64,000 nucleotides of DNA. Origin: a bacterium HR21 (GTDB lineage Bacteria > Bacteroidota > Ignavibacteria > Kapaibacteriales > HRBIN21). Positions 15,856 to 25,245 of the stretch are shown here, in pieces (the stretch's first letter is position 1; each line of letters begins with the position of its first letter). Under the pieces are notes generated by a model. The model ran no database searches, was not told where the DNA came from, and saw only the letters and a list, made by a program, of their open reading frames with translations. The stretch lies in contig BEHX01000001.1 in NCBI GenBank assembly GCA_002898295.1, positions 51,790 through 115,789 on the forward strand, in the 5' to 3' direction. The translations under genes and the position numbers were made by a program.

Positions 15856-17525
15856 TGGAACCGCGGACACGTATTCTCCTCCTGCTTGGGCTGGGATGGT
15901 ATTCCGCACAGGCGTCGTTGCTGGAGGTGCTTCGGACAGAGCTCGAACGGAATGCTGCCGTGCTCAAAACGCAGCCGCAACCGGCGTATTTCCTTGCCTA
16001 TCAGGTGACCGACCTGCAGAACACGGTGCTCGAAGCGCAGGCAGGGAAGCTGCGGAGTGTATCCCAGCAGCGGACCCGATGGCTCGATGTGGATGTCCGC
16101 GTGGGAAGCTACGAGCTTGACAATACCCATCCGCTGCAAGAGGCTTCCGACTGGGGATTCCGGAGCTATCCTGTCCGGCTCCCTCTGCGGGATGATGAGC
16201 GGGCTCTACGCCAGCTCCTGTGGCAAGCGACGATGAGTGCCTACGATGAGGCAGCGGAGAGCTACGCCAAGGTGCTCGCTGGGCGCAGTGTCCGTGTGCA
16301 GGAGACAGAGGGGGTGCCGGATTTCTCTCGGGAGACCGCCCGCCGGGATATCCAGCTGAAAGCGCATCTGCAGCTCGACACGGCATTGTGGGCGCAGCGG
16401 CTTCGGATGCTCTCGGCACTCTTTGCGCCGCATCCCTGGATCTATTCGCATCGCGTGCGGCTGCAGGTGAGCTCAACGCAGAAGTTCTTGGTCAATACCG
16501 AAGGGACCGAGCTTGCCTGGTCGGAGCAGTTTGTCTTCCTGAGCATTTCAGCGCAGACGCGGGCAGATGACGGAATGGAGCTCCCGCTTTACCGCACCTA
16601 CTTTGCCTTCCGCGCCGAGGAGCTGCCTCCGATGGAGCAGGTGCGGACGGATATCCTGCAGCTCATCGAGCTTTTGCGTCAGCTTCGGCAGGCACCGGTG
16701 TTGGAGACCTATGCCGGACCGGCAATTCTGAGCGGGGAAGCAGCCGGGGTCTTCTTCCATGAGATTCTCGGGCATCGCCTCGAAGGGCATCGGCAGAAGG
16801 ACCCCAACTCGGCGCAGATGCTCCGGGATCTGCTGGGCAAGCCCATTTTGCCGCCGTTTCTCGATGTCGTCTTCGACCCTACGCAGCGCTTCCGGGATGG
16901 GGTTCCGCTGGCGGGCAGCTACCTCTACGACGATGAGGGGGTGCCCGGACAACGGGTGGTTGCCGTCGAGGCAGGAGTGTTGCGGAATTTCCTCCTCAAC
17001 CGGACGCCGATTCCGGGATTCGCGCATTCCAATGGGCATGGACGGCGGCAGCCAGGACTGAAGCCAGTGGCACGCCAGTCGAACCTGCTTGTGTTTGCCC
17101 GTGAGCGTGTCTCGCCCGAGGAGCTGCGAGAGCGCTTGCGTCAGGAGTGTCGCCGGCAGGGCAAGGAGTTCGGCTTGCTCTTTGCCAGTGTCGAAGGAGG
17201 CTTTACGTTCACAGCCCGGACGGTCCCGAATGCCTTCAATGTCATGCCGTTGGTGGTCTACAAAATCTACGTTGACGGGCGTCCCGATGAGCTGGTCCGC
17301 GGGGTGGATTTCATCGGTACGCCGTTGACCGCGTTTGCCAATATTGTGGCAGCGGGTTCCGATGTGGGGGTCTTCAATGGGCTGTGTGGAGCCGAGTCGG
17401 GCAATATCCCGGTCTCGGCAAGCTCGCCCAGCTTGCTGGTGAGCCGGATTGAAGTGCAGAAGAAGGCCAAGTCAGATGAGCGTCCTCCGATTTTACCGGC
17501 GCCGTTGGTGGAGCCGTTTCGGTAA
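15855..17525 (+). CDS. Exported TldD/PmbA-family metalloprotease with intact HExxxH
   Basis: 556 residues. The N-terminal stretch RILLLLGLGWYSAQASLLEV is a plausible signal peptide, so the protein is likely periplasmic rather than cytoplasmic like E. coli TldD. The catalytic zinc motif HEILGH is at about residues 302-307. TldD-family marks follow: GVPGQRVVAVEAGVL, SNGHGRR and GADxIGTP-like GVDFIGTPL. It starts at an ATG overlapping the gpmA stop and overlaps the next gene by 50 bases. That neighbour is a homologue without the zinc motif, so the two probably form a TldD/TldE-like heteromer. The substrate is unknown. Confidence 0.85.
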   Translation: MEPRTRILLLLGLGWYSAQASLLEVLRTELERNAAVLKTQPQPAYFLAYQVTDLQNTVLEAQAGKLRSVSQQRTRWLDVDVRVGSYELDNTHPLQEASDWGFRSYPVRLPLRDDERALRQLLWQATMSAYDEAAESYAKVLAGRSVRVQETEGVPDFSRETARRDIQLKAHLQLDTALWAQRLRMLSALFAPHPWIYSHRVRLQVSSTQKFLVNTEGTELAWSEQFVFLSISAQTRADDGMELPLYRTYFAFRAEELPPMEQVRTDILQLIELLRQLRQAPVLETYAGPAILSGEAAGVFFHEILGHRLEGHRQKDPNSAQMLRDLLGKPILPPFLDVVFDPTQRFRDGVPLAGSYLYDDEGVPGQRVVAVEAGVLRNFLLNRTPIPGFAHSNGHGRRQPGLKPVARQSNLLVFARERVSPEELRERLRQECRRQGKEFGLLFASVEGGFTFTARTVPNAFNVMPLVVYKIYVDGRPDELVRGVDFIGTPLTAFANIVAAGSDVGVFNGLCGAESGNIPVSASSPSLLVSRIEVQKKAKSDERPPILPAPLVEPFR

Positions 17526-19305
17526 GGCAGCGTGGGCGGGAAGTTGGGTGCTTGCCGTCAGTGTGGCGGTTGGGCAGACATGGCGTCCCCCGCGGACGGC
17601 GGAGATCTTCCGGGCATTCGAGCAGGAGCTCCAGCGGGCGCGCAGCCAGCTCCGCCTGCAGGGAGCTCCGGAGCCGTACTACATCGAGTACCGTCTGCGC
17701 TACCAAACAGCGCTGGTGGTGCAGGCAGTCCTGGGTGAAATTGTGGAGTCCAGTGAAAATCCCCGGCTTACCCTGACGGTAGGGGTTCGCGTGGGGACAC
17801 CGGAGGTTGATAACACGAATACGGTCTCTGGCGGCATCCTGCTCTTCGGTCAGGGAAGCTCTCGGGAAAGTTACCGGCAGCGTTTGCTCCCGGTGGAACT
17901 CAACGACACGCTCCTCCGCCGTGAGCTCTGGCTGGCAACGGATGCAGCTTACAAGGATGCTGTTGAGCAGTACGGACAGAAGCTCAATCTGCTGCGGACA
18001 CGGCAGCGGACGGATACGACCCCGGATTTTCGGCTCCTGCCGCCGGCGCTCCTAGCCGATACGCTGCCGGTGCCACGTGTCGGACGCGCGGAGGTTGAGC
18101 GGCTCTGCCGAGAGCTTTCGGCGGTGTTTCGGAGCTATCCGGAGCTGATTGCCTCGATGGTTGGATTCGAGTACCTGCCCACGCAGACGTGGTATGCCAA
18201 TAGCGAAGGACGCCAGGCAGTCAAGACGGAGCTCTTCACCGGTGTGGAAGTGGTTGCCTATGCGCAGGCAGAGGACGGTACCCAGCTGGTGCAGTATTAC
18301 TCCGCCTACGCGCCCACACCGGCGGAGCTACCGTCAGTGGATTCGCTCAGGCGGGCGGTGGCGGAGCTGGCAGAACGGCTTCGAGCACAGCGTTCCGCTC
18401 CGAGGTTGGAGCAGCCCTATATTGGACCGGTACTCTTCGAAGGGCGGGCAGCCGGGGAGTTGATTGCCCAGCTCTTGGTTCCCCAGCTCATCGTAGAGCG
18501 AGAGCCGCTCTCGTCCTTGCCGGGCTTTCTCGGACGACGCCAGAGTCTCGTCCACCGCCTGGGGAGCCGTCTGCTACCGGAATTCCTCTCCTTGCGGGCA
18601 GTTCCCTGTCTGCGCCGTTTTGAGCAAACCCCTCTGGTGGGAGCCTTCTGCATTGACGATGAGGGAATGCCCGCAGAGACCGTTACGCTGATCGAACATG
18701 GTATCCTCCGGCAGCTTCTCACAACGCGGGTGCCTACGCAGTGGTTCCCCTCTTCCACCGGACACAACCGCGCAGGGGCACCGATGGCGGGAGTGCTGGA
18801 ATGTGTGCCCGAGCAAGACGAAGCGGTGCAAGAGAGAGCGCAGTTGCTGGAATTCTTCCGCCAACTCCTGCGCCAGCGTGGGTTGCCCTATGGCATTGTT
18901 GTGCGTTCGGTGGCGAACCTGAACATCATGCAGACAATCCTGCAGCAGGCTACTCTGGGCAAGTATCCGCCCTTTGTGCGAGAAGGGACGCTACCGCTGC
19001 TGGCAGCCTATCGGGTCTATCCCGACGGCAGGAGTGAACTGCTCCAACCGTGCGATGCGGTCGAGCTCTCGGTGCGTTCGTTGCGGGACATCCTTGCCCT
19101 CTCTCGGCACCGGATAGCGTACAACTACCTGGCAGTAGCAGCCGGCAGGGGGAGCGAAGTTCCCTACGTGCCCGTGAGCCTCATTGTACCGGACATCCTG
19201 CTGGAGGAGGTTGAAATCCGTCCCCGCGAAGGGGACGTACCTCGGTTGCCTGTGGTTCCGCCGCCTTTCGTACAGCAGGACGTGCCTGCTGGAAAAGGGA
19301 AATAG
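17476..19305 (+). CDS. Exported TldE-like (PmbA-family) partner lacking the zinc motif
   Basis: 609 residues from the ATG at 17476, inside the end of the upstream gene. The N-terminus has a basic stretch and a hydrophobic core (WAGSWVLAVSVAVGQTW), a likely signal peptide. It is homologous over its length to the 15855 product (DNTNTVSGG/NTHPL region, YVNTEG-like WYANSEGR, DDEGMPAETVTLIEHGIL, SSTGHNR). At the metal site it reads GELIAQLLVPQLIV instead of HExxxH, so it is predicted to be non-catalytic. In E. coli TldE likewise lacks zinc ligands and pairs with TldD. The gene is translationally linked to the upstream protease gene. Confidence 0.83.
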   Translation: MSVLRFYRRRWWSRFGKAAWAGSWVLAVSVAVGQTWRPPRTAEIFRAFEQELQRARSQLRLQGAPEPYYIEYRLRYQTALVVQAVLGEIVESSENPRLTLTVGVRVGTPEVDNTNTVSGGILLFGQGSSRESYRQRLLPVELNDTLLRRELWLATDAAYKDAVEQYGQKLNLLRTRQRTDTTPDFRLLPPALLADTLPVPRVGRAEVERLCRELSAVFRSYPELIASMVGFEYLPTQTWYANSEGRQAVKTELFTGVEVVAYAQAEDGTQLVQYYSAYAPTPAELPSVDSLRRAVAELAERLRAQRSAPRLEQPYIGPVLFEGRAAGELIAQLLVPQLIVEREPLSSLPGFLGRRQSLVHRLGSRLLPEFLSLRAVPCLRRFEQTPLVGAFCIDDEGMPAETVTLIEHGILRQLLTTRVPTQWFPSSTGHNRAGAPMAGVLECVPEQDEAVQERAQLLEFFRQLLRQRGLPYGIVVRSVANLNIMQTILQQATLGKYPPFVREGTLPLLAAYRVYPDGRSELLQPCDAVELSVRSLRDILALSRHRIAYNYLAVAAGRGSEVPYVPVSLIVPDILLEEVEIRPREGDVPRLPVVPPPFVQQDVPAGKGK

Positions 19306-19341
19306 CGTATCTTGCTGCTGCACCAACACGGGGGTGAGCCA

Positions 19342-20022
19342 ATGGAAGTGCTCGCTTTCGTTGTCGCGCTGGGCATCGTGGTTGTGGTACTCCTGGCGCT
19401 CCCGGTTATTGTCCTGCTGGCAGGCATCGCGGTGATGGTCGGGGCGCTGCTGGTGACAGCTTTCGGCATTGGGATAGCAGGCAGTGTGGTCCCCGCAGCG
19501 CTGTTGGCGGCGTTGAAACAAGAGGGGAAACACGAGATGCTGGGGAGGTTCCAGTCCTACTGGCGGGATACCGGGGAGGTTGCCCGCGCGCAGGCACTCA
19601 TCGGCGGATGGTGCCTGGCGCAGTGTGAGGGAGCTCGTGCCTATGCCGTCGGTGGGCTCCTCAGCTCCATCTGCCAATGTACCGGCAGCCCTCGGGAGAT
19701 GCCACAGGTCAGCGCGGAGCAGCGCGCGTTGGCCCAGGAATTCATCCGCTGGGCGCAGCAGCAGCACTCCCGCGAGCTCCGGCAGCTCGGGCGCCTGGCC
19801 CAGGCGGTGCTGGCAGCCTACGATGCTCAGGACCAGAGACGATTCGACAGTGCCGAGAGCCGCTTCTGGTCTCACTGGGTGAACCTCCCGCGGACGGACT
19901 GGGAGGCTGTCCTCGAATGGCGGCAGACGCACGTGCCGGAGCGGGTGCGAAGGTCGGTGTTCCGGGAAATCCTCGAAGAGACTGCCACGGAGCTGGAACA
20001 GCTTTTGGAAAGCGCCCCTTGA
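19342..20022 (+). CDS. Hypothetical membrane protein with N-terminal hydrophobic hairpin
   Basis: 226 residues from the ATG at 19342. Residues 1-55 form one long or two short membrane segments rich in Val, Leu and Ala (FVVALGIVVVVLLALPVIVL, then GALLVTAFGIGIAGSVVPAALL). The rest is a soluble, helical, charged domain with a CQC pair (SSICQCTG). I recognise no family. It follows the TldD/E pair by 36 bases and may be in the same transcript. A tRNA gene with its own promoter lies downstream. Confidence 0.65.
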   Translation: MEVLAFVVALGIVVVVLLALPVIVLLAGIAVMVGALLVTAFGIGIAGSVVPAALLAALKQEGKHEMLGRFQSYWRDTGEVARAQALIGGWCLAQCEGARAYAVGGLLSSICQCTGSPREMPQVSAEQRALAQEFIRWAQQQHSRELRQLGRLAQAVLAAYDAQDQRRFDSAESRFWSHWVNLPRTDWEAVLEWRQTHVPERVRRSVFREILEETATELEQLLESAP

Positions 20023-20049
20023 GTGATACCGCATCTGGAGAGGCTGCCG

Positions 20050-20057
20050 TAATTTTG
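20050..20057 (+). promoter_or_regulatory. -7 promoter box (TAATTTTG) for tRNA-Cys and efp
   Basis: A perfect TAnnTTTG match, 19 bases before the first base of tRNA-Cys, which is the expected distance for a transcript starting shortly upstream of the tRNA. Confidence 0.7.
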
Positions 20058-20075
20058 AACGCCATCCTCCTCAAG

Positions 20076-20146
20076 GGTCCCGTGGCCGAGTGGCAAGGCA
20101 GAGGTCTGCAAAACCTCGTACGGCGGTTCGAATCCGCCCGGGACCT
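20076..20146 (+). tRNA. tRNA-Cys (anticodon GCA)
   Basis: 71 bases. The acceptor stem GGTCCCG pairs with CGGGACC, followed by discriminator U. The anticodon loop CTGCAAA gives GCA, and the T-arm contains GGTTCGAATCC. No CCA is encoded. It lies 28 bases upstream of efp and may share its transcript. Confidence 0.95.
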
Positions 20147-20174
20147 CGCAGTGTGGAATGTAGACAGCGTGGCA

Positions 20175-20744
20175 ATGATTGGGACAACGTCGGATTTGCG
20201 CGTGGGTGCTATTATCAAGTACGAGGGCGAACTCTACGTGGTGCTCGACGTTGAGCACCGCACCCCGGGGAATAAGCCGGGCTTTTACCAGGTCAAGATG
20301 CGTAATTTGCTCAACGGACGCCTGCTGGAGAACAAGTTCCTGTCGGGCACTCCTATTGAATTTGCTCGTCTGGAGCGGCGTCCGCATCAGTACCTCTATC
20401 GGGATGGCGCGCTGTTCGTGTTCATGGATACGGAGACCTACGAGCAGGTGCCCATTGAAGAGAGCGTTGTCGGGGAAAGCGCTCGCTTCCTTGCGGAGGG
20501 GCAGGTCGTTGACCTCGTCTTCTACGAAGACCGGGTGGTCGGCGTAGAGCTTCCTCCCCATGTGAACCTGCGGGTTGTCCGCACGGAGCCTGCCGTGCGC
20601 GGCAATACGGTCACAACGGCGCTCAAACCGGCAGTTCTGGAAACGGGGGCAACTGTTCAAGTCCCGCTCTTCGTCGATGAGGGCGATATCGTCCGCATTG
20701 ACACACGTACCGGCGAATATGTCGAGCGGGTCAAGGAAGTCTAA
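20175..20744 (+). CDS. efp: Translation elongation factor P
   Basis: 189 residues. EF-P enters the ribosomal E site and relieves stalling at polyproline stretches. The three-domain pattern is intact: [15 protein letters not shown] at the start, [13 protein letters not shown] in the middle, and [14 protein letters not shown] at the end. The loop that is modified in other bacteria reads TPGNKPGF. Aligned to E. coli KPGKGQAF, the modified Lys34 position is Asn, with Lys one residue later. A TPGN tip is, as I recall, typical of Chlorobi-type EF-P. The ATG at 20175 is preceded by the tRNA-Cys gene; accB follows within 30 bases. Confidence 0.96.
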   Translation: MIGTTSDLRVGAIIKYEGELYVVLDVEHRTPGNKPGFYQVKMRNLLNGRLLENKFLSGTPIEFARLERRPHQYLYRDGALFVFMDTETYEQVPIEESVVGESARFLAEGQVVDLVFYEDRVVGVELPPHVNLRVVRTEPAVRGNTVTTALKPAVLETGATVQVPLFVDEGDIVRIDTRTGEYVERVKEV

Positions 20745-20772
20745 GAGAGTTCTGCCAACGGCGTGGGGGAGA

Positions 20773-21315
20773 ATGGACCTTACTTACCTCCGGCGGCTGC
20801 TGCGGATCTTTGACGAGAGCTCTGCAAGCGAGCTCATCATTGAGGAAGAGGGCGTCAAGCTCCGGATTGTCAAGCATCAGCACAACACACATTCGGAGAC
20901 GACCGCTCCGGTTCTCGTGCCAATGCCGATGCCCTCCTACGTTCCGGTGCCGCCGACAATGGCGCCGCTGCCCTCAACAGGGGCACCAGCTCCTGCCCCG
21001 TCCGCCCCTCCTGTGGAAACCCCGGCTCCCCCTCCGCCGCATGAGGAGGTGGTCGAGAAGAAGCTCCACGAAATTCGTTCCCCGATTGTTGGCACGTTCT
21101 ACCGGGCACCGGCACCCGATGCAGAGCCGTTTGTCCAGCTCGGGAGCCATGTCACGCCAGGAACTACGCTCTGCATCATCGAGGCAATGAAGCTGATGAA
21201 CGAAATCCAAAGCGACGTGGCAGGGACGGTGGTGAAAATCTGCGTTGAAAACGGGCAGCCGGTTGAGTACAACCAGCTGCTGTTCCTCATCGAGCCAGAC
21301 GCGGCGGGTGGATGA
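20773..21315 (+). CDS. accB: Biotin carboxyl carrier protein of acetyl-CoA carboxylase
   Basis: 180 residues from the ATG at 20773. The N-terminus ([20 protein letters not shown]) is a typical BCCP start. A Pro/Ala-rich linker of about 55 residues follows, then the biotinyl domain with the biotinylated Lys in EAMKLMNEI near residue 140. It carries carboxybiotin between biotin carboxylase and carboxyltransferase in the first step of fatty acid synthesis. The order efp-accB is common in this group. Normally accC follows, but here ftsY starts within the accB stop codon (ATGA), so biotin carboxylase must be encoded elsewhere. Confidence 0.95.
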   Translation: MDLTYLRRLLRIFDESSASELIIEEEGVKLRIVKHQHNTHSETTAPVLVPMPMPSYVPVPPTMAPLPSTGAPAPAPSAPPVETPAPPPPHEEVVEKKLHEIRSPIVGTFYRAPAPDAEPFVQLGSHVTPGTTLCIIEAMKLMNEIQSDVAGTVVKICVENGQPVEYNQLLFLIEPDAAGG

Positions 21316-22226
21316 GCCTTGTCCAGCGGTTCACGCAGGCGCTGAGCCGGACCCGGCACCGCCTCCTCCAAGCGCTGCAGGATCTCCGGGGAGTTTCACA
21401 GGAGGCGGCGCTGCTGGAAGCACTCGAAGAGGGACTCCTGCAGGCAGATGTGGGGGTTGAGCTCACGCAGGAGCTCTTGCAGCGGCTCCGGGAGCGACTC
21501 CGTGCCGATGGTTCGAGCTCGCTGGAGGAGCTGCTCCGCGCAGAGCTCCGGGCGCTTCTGCCGGAGGTGCCGCCCGAGCGCTTTCCAGGGCACCCCACGG
21601 TTGTCCTCCTGGTGGGTGTCAACGGCTTCGGGAAGACGACCACCATTGCGAAGCTCGGCTATCGCTGGCAGCAGCAGGGCAAGCGGGTTCTTTTTGCGGC
21701 GGCCGATACGTATCGTGCTGCTGCTATCGAGCAGCTCCAGCAATGGGCAGAGCGGTTAGGGGTACCGTGTGTTCGGCATCACTACGGTGCGGATCCAGCA
21801 GCCGTTGCCTACGATGCTGTGCACGCGGCGCGGGCTCGGGGAGTGGATGTTGTCCTCATTGATACGGCAGGGCGTCTCCACACGAAGACGCCGCTCATGG
21901 CAGAGCTGGAGAAAGTTGTCCGCGTCCTCCGCAAGGTGGACCCTGACGCGCCACACGAGACATTGCTGGTGCTGGATGCCTCCATAGGGCACAATGCCCT
22001 GCAGCAGGCACGGGAATTCCAGCGCCATCTGCCGTTGACGGGGGTAGTGGTGACGAAGCTCGATGGGACCGCTCGGGGTGGCATGGCGTTGGCGGTTGCC
22101 CGAGTCTATGGAGTCCCAATCCGCTACGTTGGGCTCGGCGAAGGCGTCCACGACCTTGTGCCGTTCGACCCAGAAGCCTTCGTTGCCGGGCTGCTCGGAC
22201 GGATGCCGGCAGTATCACGAGAGTAG
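21312..22226 (+). CDS. ftsY: Signal recognition particle receptor FtsY
   Basis: 304 residues, the short form without a long acidic A domain. The N-terminal helical N domain is followed by the GTPase G domain. Motifs: [10 protein letters not shown] (G1, near residue 101), [22 protein letters not shown] (near 182), [10 protein letters not shown] (near 246) and a C-terminal [20 protein letters not shown]. It docks ribosome-SRP complexes at the membrane for co-translational insertion. The start overlaps the accB stop by four bases. The end overlaps the convergent minus-strand gene by 12 bases. Confidence 0.97.
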   Translation: MSLVQRFTQALSRTRHRLLQALQDLRGVSQEAALLEALEEGLLQADVGVELTQELLQRLRERLRADGSSSLEELLRAELRALLPEVPPERFPGHPTVVLLVGVNGFGKTTTIAKLGYRWQQQGKRVLFAAADTYRAAAIEQLQQWAERLGVPCVRHHYGADPAAVAYDAVHAARARGVDVVLIDTAGRLHTKTPLMAELEKVVRVLRKVDPDAPHETLLVLDASIGHNALQQAREFQRHLPLTGVVVTKLDGTARGGMALAVARVYGVPIRYVGLGEGVHDLVPFDPEAFVAGLLGRMPAVSRE

Positions 22227-22883
22227 CTGCAGGAAGGGACACTGCCACCAGCGTTCCGCGACCCAGCCTACGAGCCACATGATGGCGCCAATGCTGAGCG
22301 GGATGGAGAGGTTATCGTCCATGCGAAGTCGGATTGAGGCTGCCTCCGCGAGTGTACCGGTCACCGCCCCGGCAAGCCCTGCCACGAAGTAGCTCCACGG
22401 AGCTCCCAGCCACAGACCGAGTGCCAACACCGTCAGACATGCCACCACCAGGAAGGCAGCTGAACCCTCGGCAGTTTTGTCCAGGAAGCGGTGGTGCCCC
22501 CAGGCTTTGCCGACCAATGCCGAGGCAATATCGGCCAGGATCAAAATGGCAAACGCTGTCACCGCAATGATTTTCGGGAAGAGCCAAATGCACAAGCAGG
22601 CGGAGATAAACACGTACGACGCTCCGTTGAGCAACAGGCGGCGTGTCTCCAGTTCGTGCGGGCGGAGGAGAAAACCGAAGAGCTGCAGGTATAACTGCCG
22701 TACCAGGTGCACACGGTGCATGAGGATATCCACCAGCACGAAGAGCACCATCAGCGGGAGCAGAATCGTCAATGCAGTGCGCTGCGAGACGAAGATGTAC
22801 CCCACCGGGATGGAGAGGGACAGCAGATGAATTGCTTTCCGCACCACTTCGCTCCGCAGGGGGATGTCCCGGCTGTCTTTCAT
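22215..22883 (-). CDS. Polyprenol/diacylglycerol kinase-like integral membrane protein (SEC59/DGK1/VTE5 family)
   Basis: 222 residues from the ATG at 22883, preceded by AAAGGGA. It has about six or seven membrane segments. The family signature includes RKAIHLLSLSIP at the N-terminus, LILADIASALVGKAWGHHRF in the middle and a GxLAEAAS-like segment (GTLAEAASIRLRMDDNLSIP) near the end. Members are CTP-dependent lipid kinases (dolichol kinase, yeast Dgk1, phytol kinase) or phosphatidate cytidylyltransferase-like. The lipid substrate here is unknown. It is divergent from ispE with only 17 bases between the start codons. Confidence 0.82.
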   Translation of the reverse strand: MKDSRDIPLRSEVVRKAIHLLSLSIPVGYIFVSQRTALTILLPLMVLFVLVDILMHRVHLVRQLYLQLFGFLLRPHELETRRLLLNGASYVFISACLCIWLFPKIIAVTAFAILILADIASALVGKAWGHHRFLDKTAEGSAAFLVVACLTVLALGLWLGAPWSYFVAGLAGAVTGTLAEAASIRLRMDDNLSIPLSIGAIMWLVGWVAERWWQCPFLQLLS

Positions 22884-22900
22884 CTTCCCTTTGCCGCCTG

Positions 22901-23755
22901 ATGGAGCGTCTCTTCGCACCGGCAAAGCTCAATCTCGGACTCTGGATTTTAGGGCGCCGCCCCGATGGCTACCACGAGCTGCTGAGCTTGATGATTCCCC
23001 TGACCCTAGGGGATGAGCTCGTGGCAGAGCCCTCTGCGCAGCTCCAGATCGAGTACCGACCGGCACACCACTTCGACCGCGACCTGGTCTGGGAAGCGGC
23101 ACAGCGACTGCGTGCTGAGACCAAGGTCCGGCAAGGCGCAAAAATACTCGTTCACAAACGCATTCCAGTCGGGGCAGGGTTAGGCGGAGGCAGTTCGGAT
23201 GCGGCGGCGACACTGCATCTTTTGAATCGGCTCTGGCACACGGGGCTTTCCTTGGAGCGACTCATAGTGCTAGGGCGAGAGCTGGGTAGCGATGTTCCCT
23301 TTTTCCTCCTCCGGCGGGCAGCGTTGGTGCGTGGGCGGGGCGAGCGGGTAGAACCCCTTGCTCTTCGCCTGCCGTATTGGTTCCTCATTCTCTATCCCGG
23401 CTTCGCCATTGCGACAGCATGGGCCTATAAGCAGCTGGGTTGCCCTCCGGGAATACGGGAAGAACCCGCAATTCCCTGGCATGAGCTGCTGTGGCGCTTG
23501 GAGCGGGATCCAGCACTGCTAGAGCGGGTCTTCCGCAATGAGTTCGAGCCGATGCTGTTCCGTCACTACCCGCAGCTGCGCACTCTGCGGGATGAGCTGC
23601 GGCGAGTCGGTGCCCTCTATGCGGCAGTCACAGGGAGCGGCTCGGCGGTCTTCGGCGTGTTCGATTCCGAGCATGCTGCGCAGCGAGCAGCGCGACGATG
23701 GGGAGGAACCCTGCAGAGCTTCGTCTGTCAAATGTTCACGGAGACACAGCCATGA
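22901..23755 (+). CDS. ispE: 4-diphosphocytidyl-2-C-methyl-D-erythritol kinase
   Basis: 284 residues, a GHMP kinase of the non-mevalonate (MEP) isoprenoid pathway. It phosphorylates the 2-hydroxyl of CDP-methylerythritol using ATP. The N-terminal motif APAKLNLGLWILGRRPDGYH and the ATP-binding motif VGAGLGGGSSDAAATL (near residue 88) are intact. A C-terminal GHMP motif AAVTGSGSAVFGVF is also present. The ATG at 22901 is chosen because longer in-frame starts run into the divergent gene. The stop codon overlaps glgA (ATGA). Confidence 0.96.
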   Translation: MERLFAPAKLNLGLWILGRRPDGYHELLSLMIPLTLGDELVAEPSAQLQIEYRPAHHFDRDLVWEAAQRLRAETKVRQGAKILVHKRIPVGAGLGGGSSDAAATLHLLNRLWHTGLSLERLIVLGRELGSDVPFFLLRRAALVRGRGERVEPLALRLPYWFLILYPGFAIATAWAYKQLGCPPGIREEPAIPWHELLWRLERDPALLERVFRNEFEPMLFRHYPQLRTLRDELRRVGALYAAVTGSGSAVFGVFDSEHAAQRAARRWGGTLQSFVCQMFTETQP

Positions 23756-25239
23756 ACATCCTGGTCGGCGTAGCGGAGCTGGCTCCGTTGGCGAAAGTTG
23801 GGGGCTTGGCAGATGCTGTGGCTGCTTTGGCTCGGCAGTGGAGTACGATGGGGCATCGGGTCCTGGTTGTGCTCCCGAAGTACCGTGCCATTGATGTAGG
23901 AGCCCATGGTTTCCAGCCGACCGATCGCGTGGTGGAAGTCCCGATGGGCTGGTGGCGAGAGTATGCCCGGCTCTGGATGGGAACGCTGCCACAGAGTACG
24001 GTGCGCGTCTGCCTGCTGGAGAATGCCGACTACTACGAGCGGGAAGGCATCTATGGGACTGCGGAAGGCTACGCGGATAACGACCGGCGTTTCCTCTTCC
24101 TGAGCCGGGCACTCTTTGAGGTGGCGTCGGTGTTGGAGTTTTCCCCCGACATCGTCCATGCTCACGATTACCACACTGCGCTGGCCATGCCCTTGTTGAA
24201 GCTCTTTTACCGCTGGCAACCGCGCTTTTACAAAACGGCCGGAGTGCTGACGATCCACAACATCGCCTTCCAGGGCGTGACCGAGCCTGCTCGGCTGCTG
24301 CCCCTGCTAGGCATCCCGTGGGAAGAGTTCTACCCCGGATCCCCGTGGGAGTACTTCGGAGCAGTCAACATGCTGAAGGTGGGGATCCTCTATGCCGACA
24401 AAATTGCAACGGTCAGCCCGACATATGCCTGGGAGATTCGCTCCACGCCGCTCGGCGAAGGACTGCAGGGGGTGCTCAATGTGCGTGGGGAGGACGTGGT
24501 CGGCATTCTCAATGGGGTGGACTATACCGAGTGGGACCCTGCCCATGACCGCTATCTTCCGGTGCCGTACTCGGTGCAATTTCTCCCCGGCAAGCAGCTC
24601 AACAAGCGGCGCCTGTTGAGCGAATGGGCAGGATTGAGTGAGCCCGAGCTGCACCGCAATGCCCCGCTCCTGGGAATGGTGACACGGCTCACAGAGCAGA
24701 AGGGCATTGATTTGGTCTGCCACACACTCGAGCGCTTGGTCGCAGAGCTTGGGATCTGCTTTGCCTTGCTGGGCAGCGGTGCGAGTCGGTACGAGGATTT
24801 CTTCCGCTACTTGGCAAGTCGCTACAGCCGGCAGGTCTTCGTCCAGTTCGGCTACAACGAAGCACTGGCGCATAAGATCATTGCTGCGGCAGATTACCTC
24901 CTGATGCCCTCGCGCTACGAGCCTTGTGGATTGACGCAGCTCTATGCGCTGCGCTATGGGACAATTCCTATTGTCCGAGCTGTAGGAGGACTGCGGGACA
25001 CGGTCCGTCAGTACGATCCCATGACAGGCGAAGGGTGGGGCTTTCTCTTCGAGGATTATACACCGGAGGCTCTCCGCGGGGCGGTGGAGTACGCGTTGAG
25101 CTTCTACAACGTCCAGCCGCACTGGGAGCAGCTCCGACGCAATGCGATGGCGTGTGACTTTTCTGCCCGGCGCTCTGCCGAGCAGTACCTCCAGCTCTTC
25201 GAGTGGGCACTCGAACGCGTGCGAGCGCAACGAGCCTGA
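23752..25239 (+). CDS. glgA: Glycogen synthase (ADP-glucose type)
   Basis: 495 residues, a GT5 glycosyltransferase that extends alpha-1,4-glucan from ADP-glucose. The N-terminal substrate loop KVGGLADAV is near residues 17-25. HAHDYHTAL lies near residue 140, TIHNIAFQG near 170, NGVDYTEWDP near 255, and the C-terminal EPCGLTQLYALRYGT near 390. The full length matches the family. The start overlaps the ispE stop by four bases. No branching enzyme or glgC is adjacent. It suggests that the organism stores glycogen. Confidence 0.96.
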   Translation: MNILVGVAELAPLAKVGGLADAVAALARQWSTMGHRVLVVLPKYRAIDVGAHGFQPTDRVVEVPMGWWREYARLWMGTLPQSTVRVCLLENADYYEREGIYGTAEGYADNDRRFLFLSRALFEVASVLEFSPDIVHAHDYHTALAMPLLKLFYRWQPRFYKTAGVLTIHNIAFQGVTEPARLLPLLGIPWEEFYPGSPWEYFGAVNMLKVGILYADKIATVSPTYAWEIRSTPLGEGLQGVLNVRGEDVVGILNGVDYTEWDPAHDRYLPVPYSVQFLPGKQLNKRRLLSEWAGLSEPELHRNAPLLGMVTRLTEQKGIDLVCHTLERLVAELGICFALLGSGASRYEDFFRYLASRYSRQVFVQFGYNEALAHKIIAAADYLLMPSRYEPCGLTQLYALRYGTIPIVRAVGGLRDTVRQYDPMTGEGWGFLFEDYTPEALRGAVEYALSFYNVQPHWEQLRRNAMACDFSARRSAEQYLQLFEWALERVRAQRA

Positions 25240-25245
25240 GGATGG

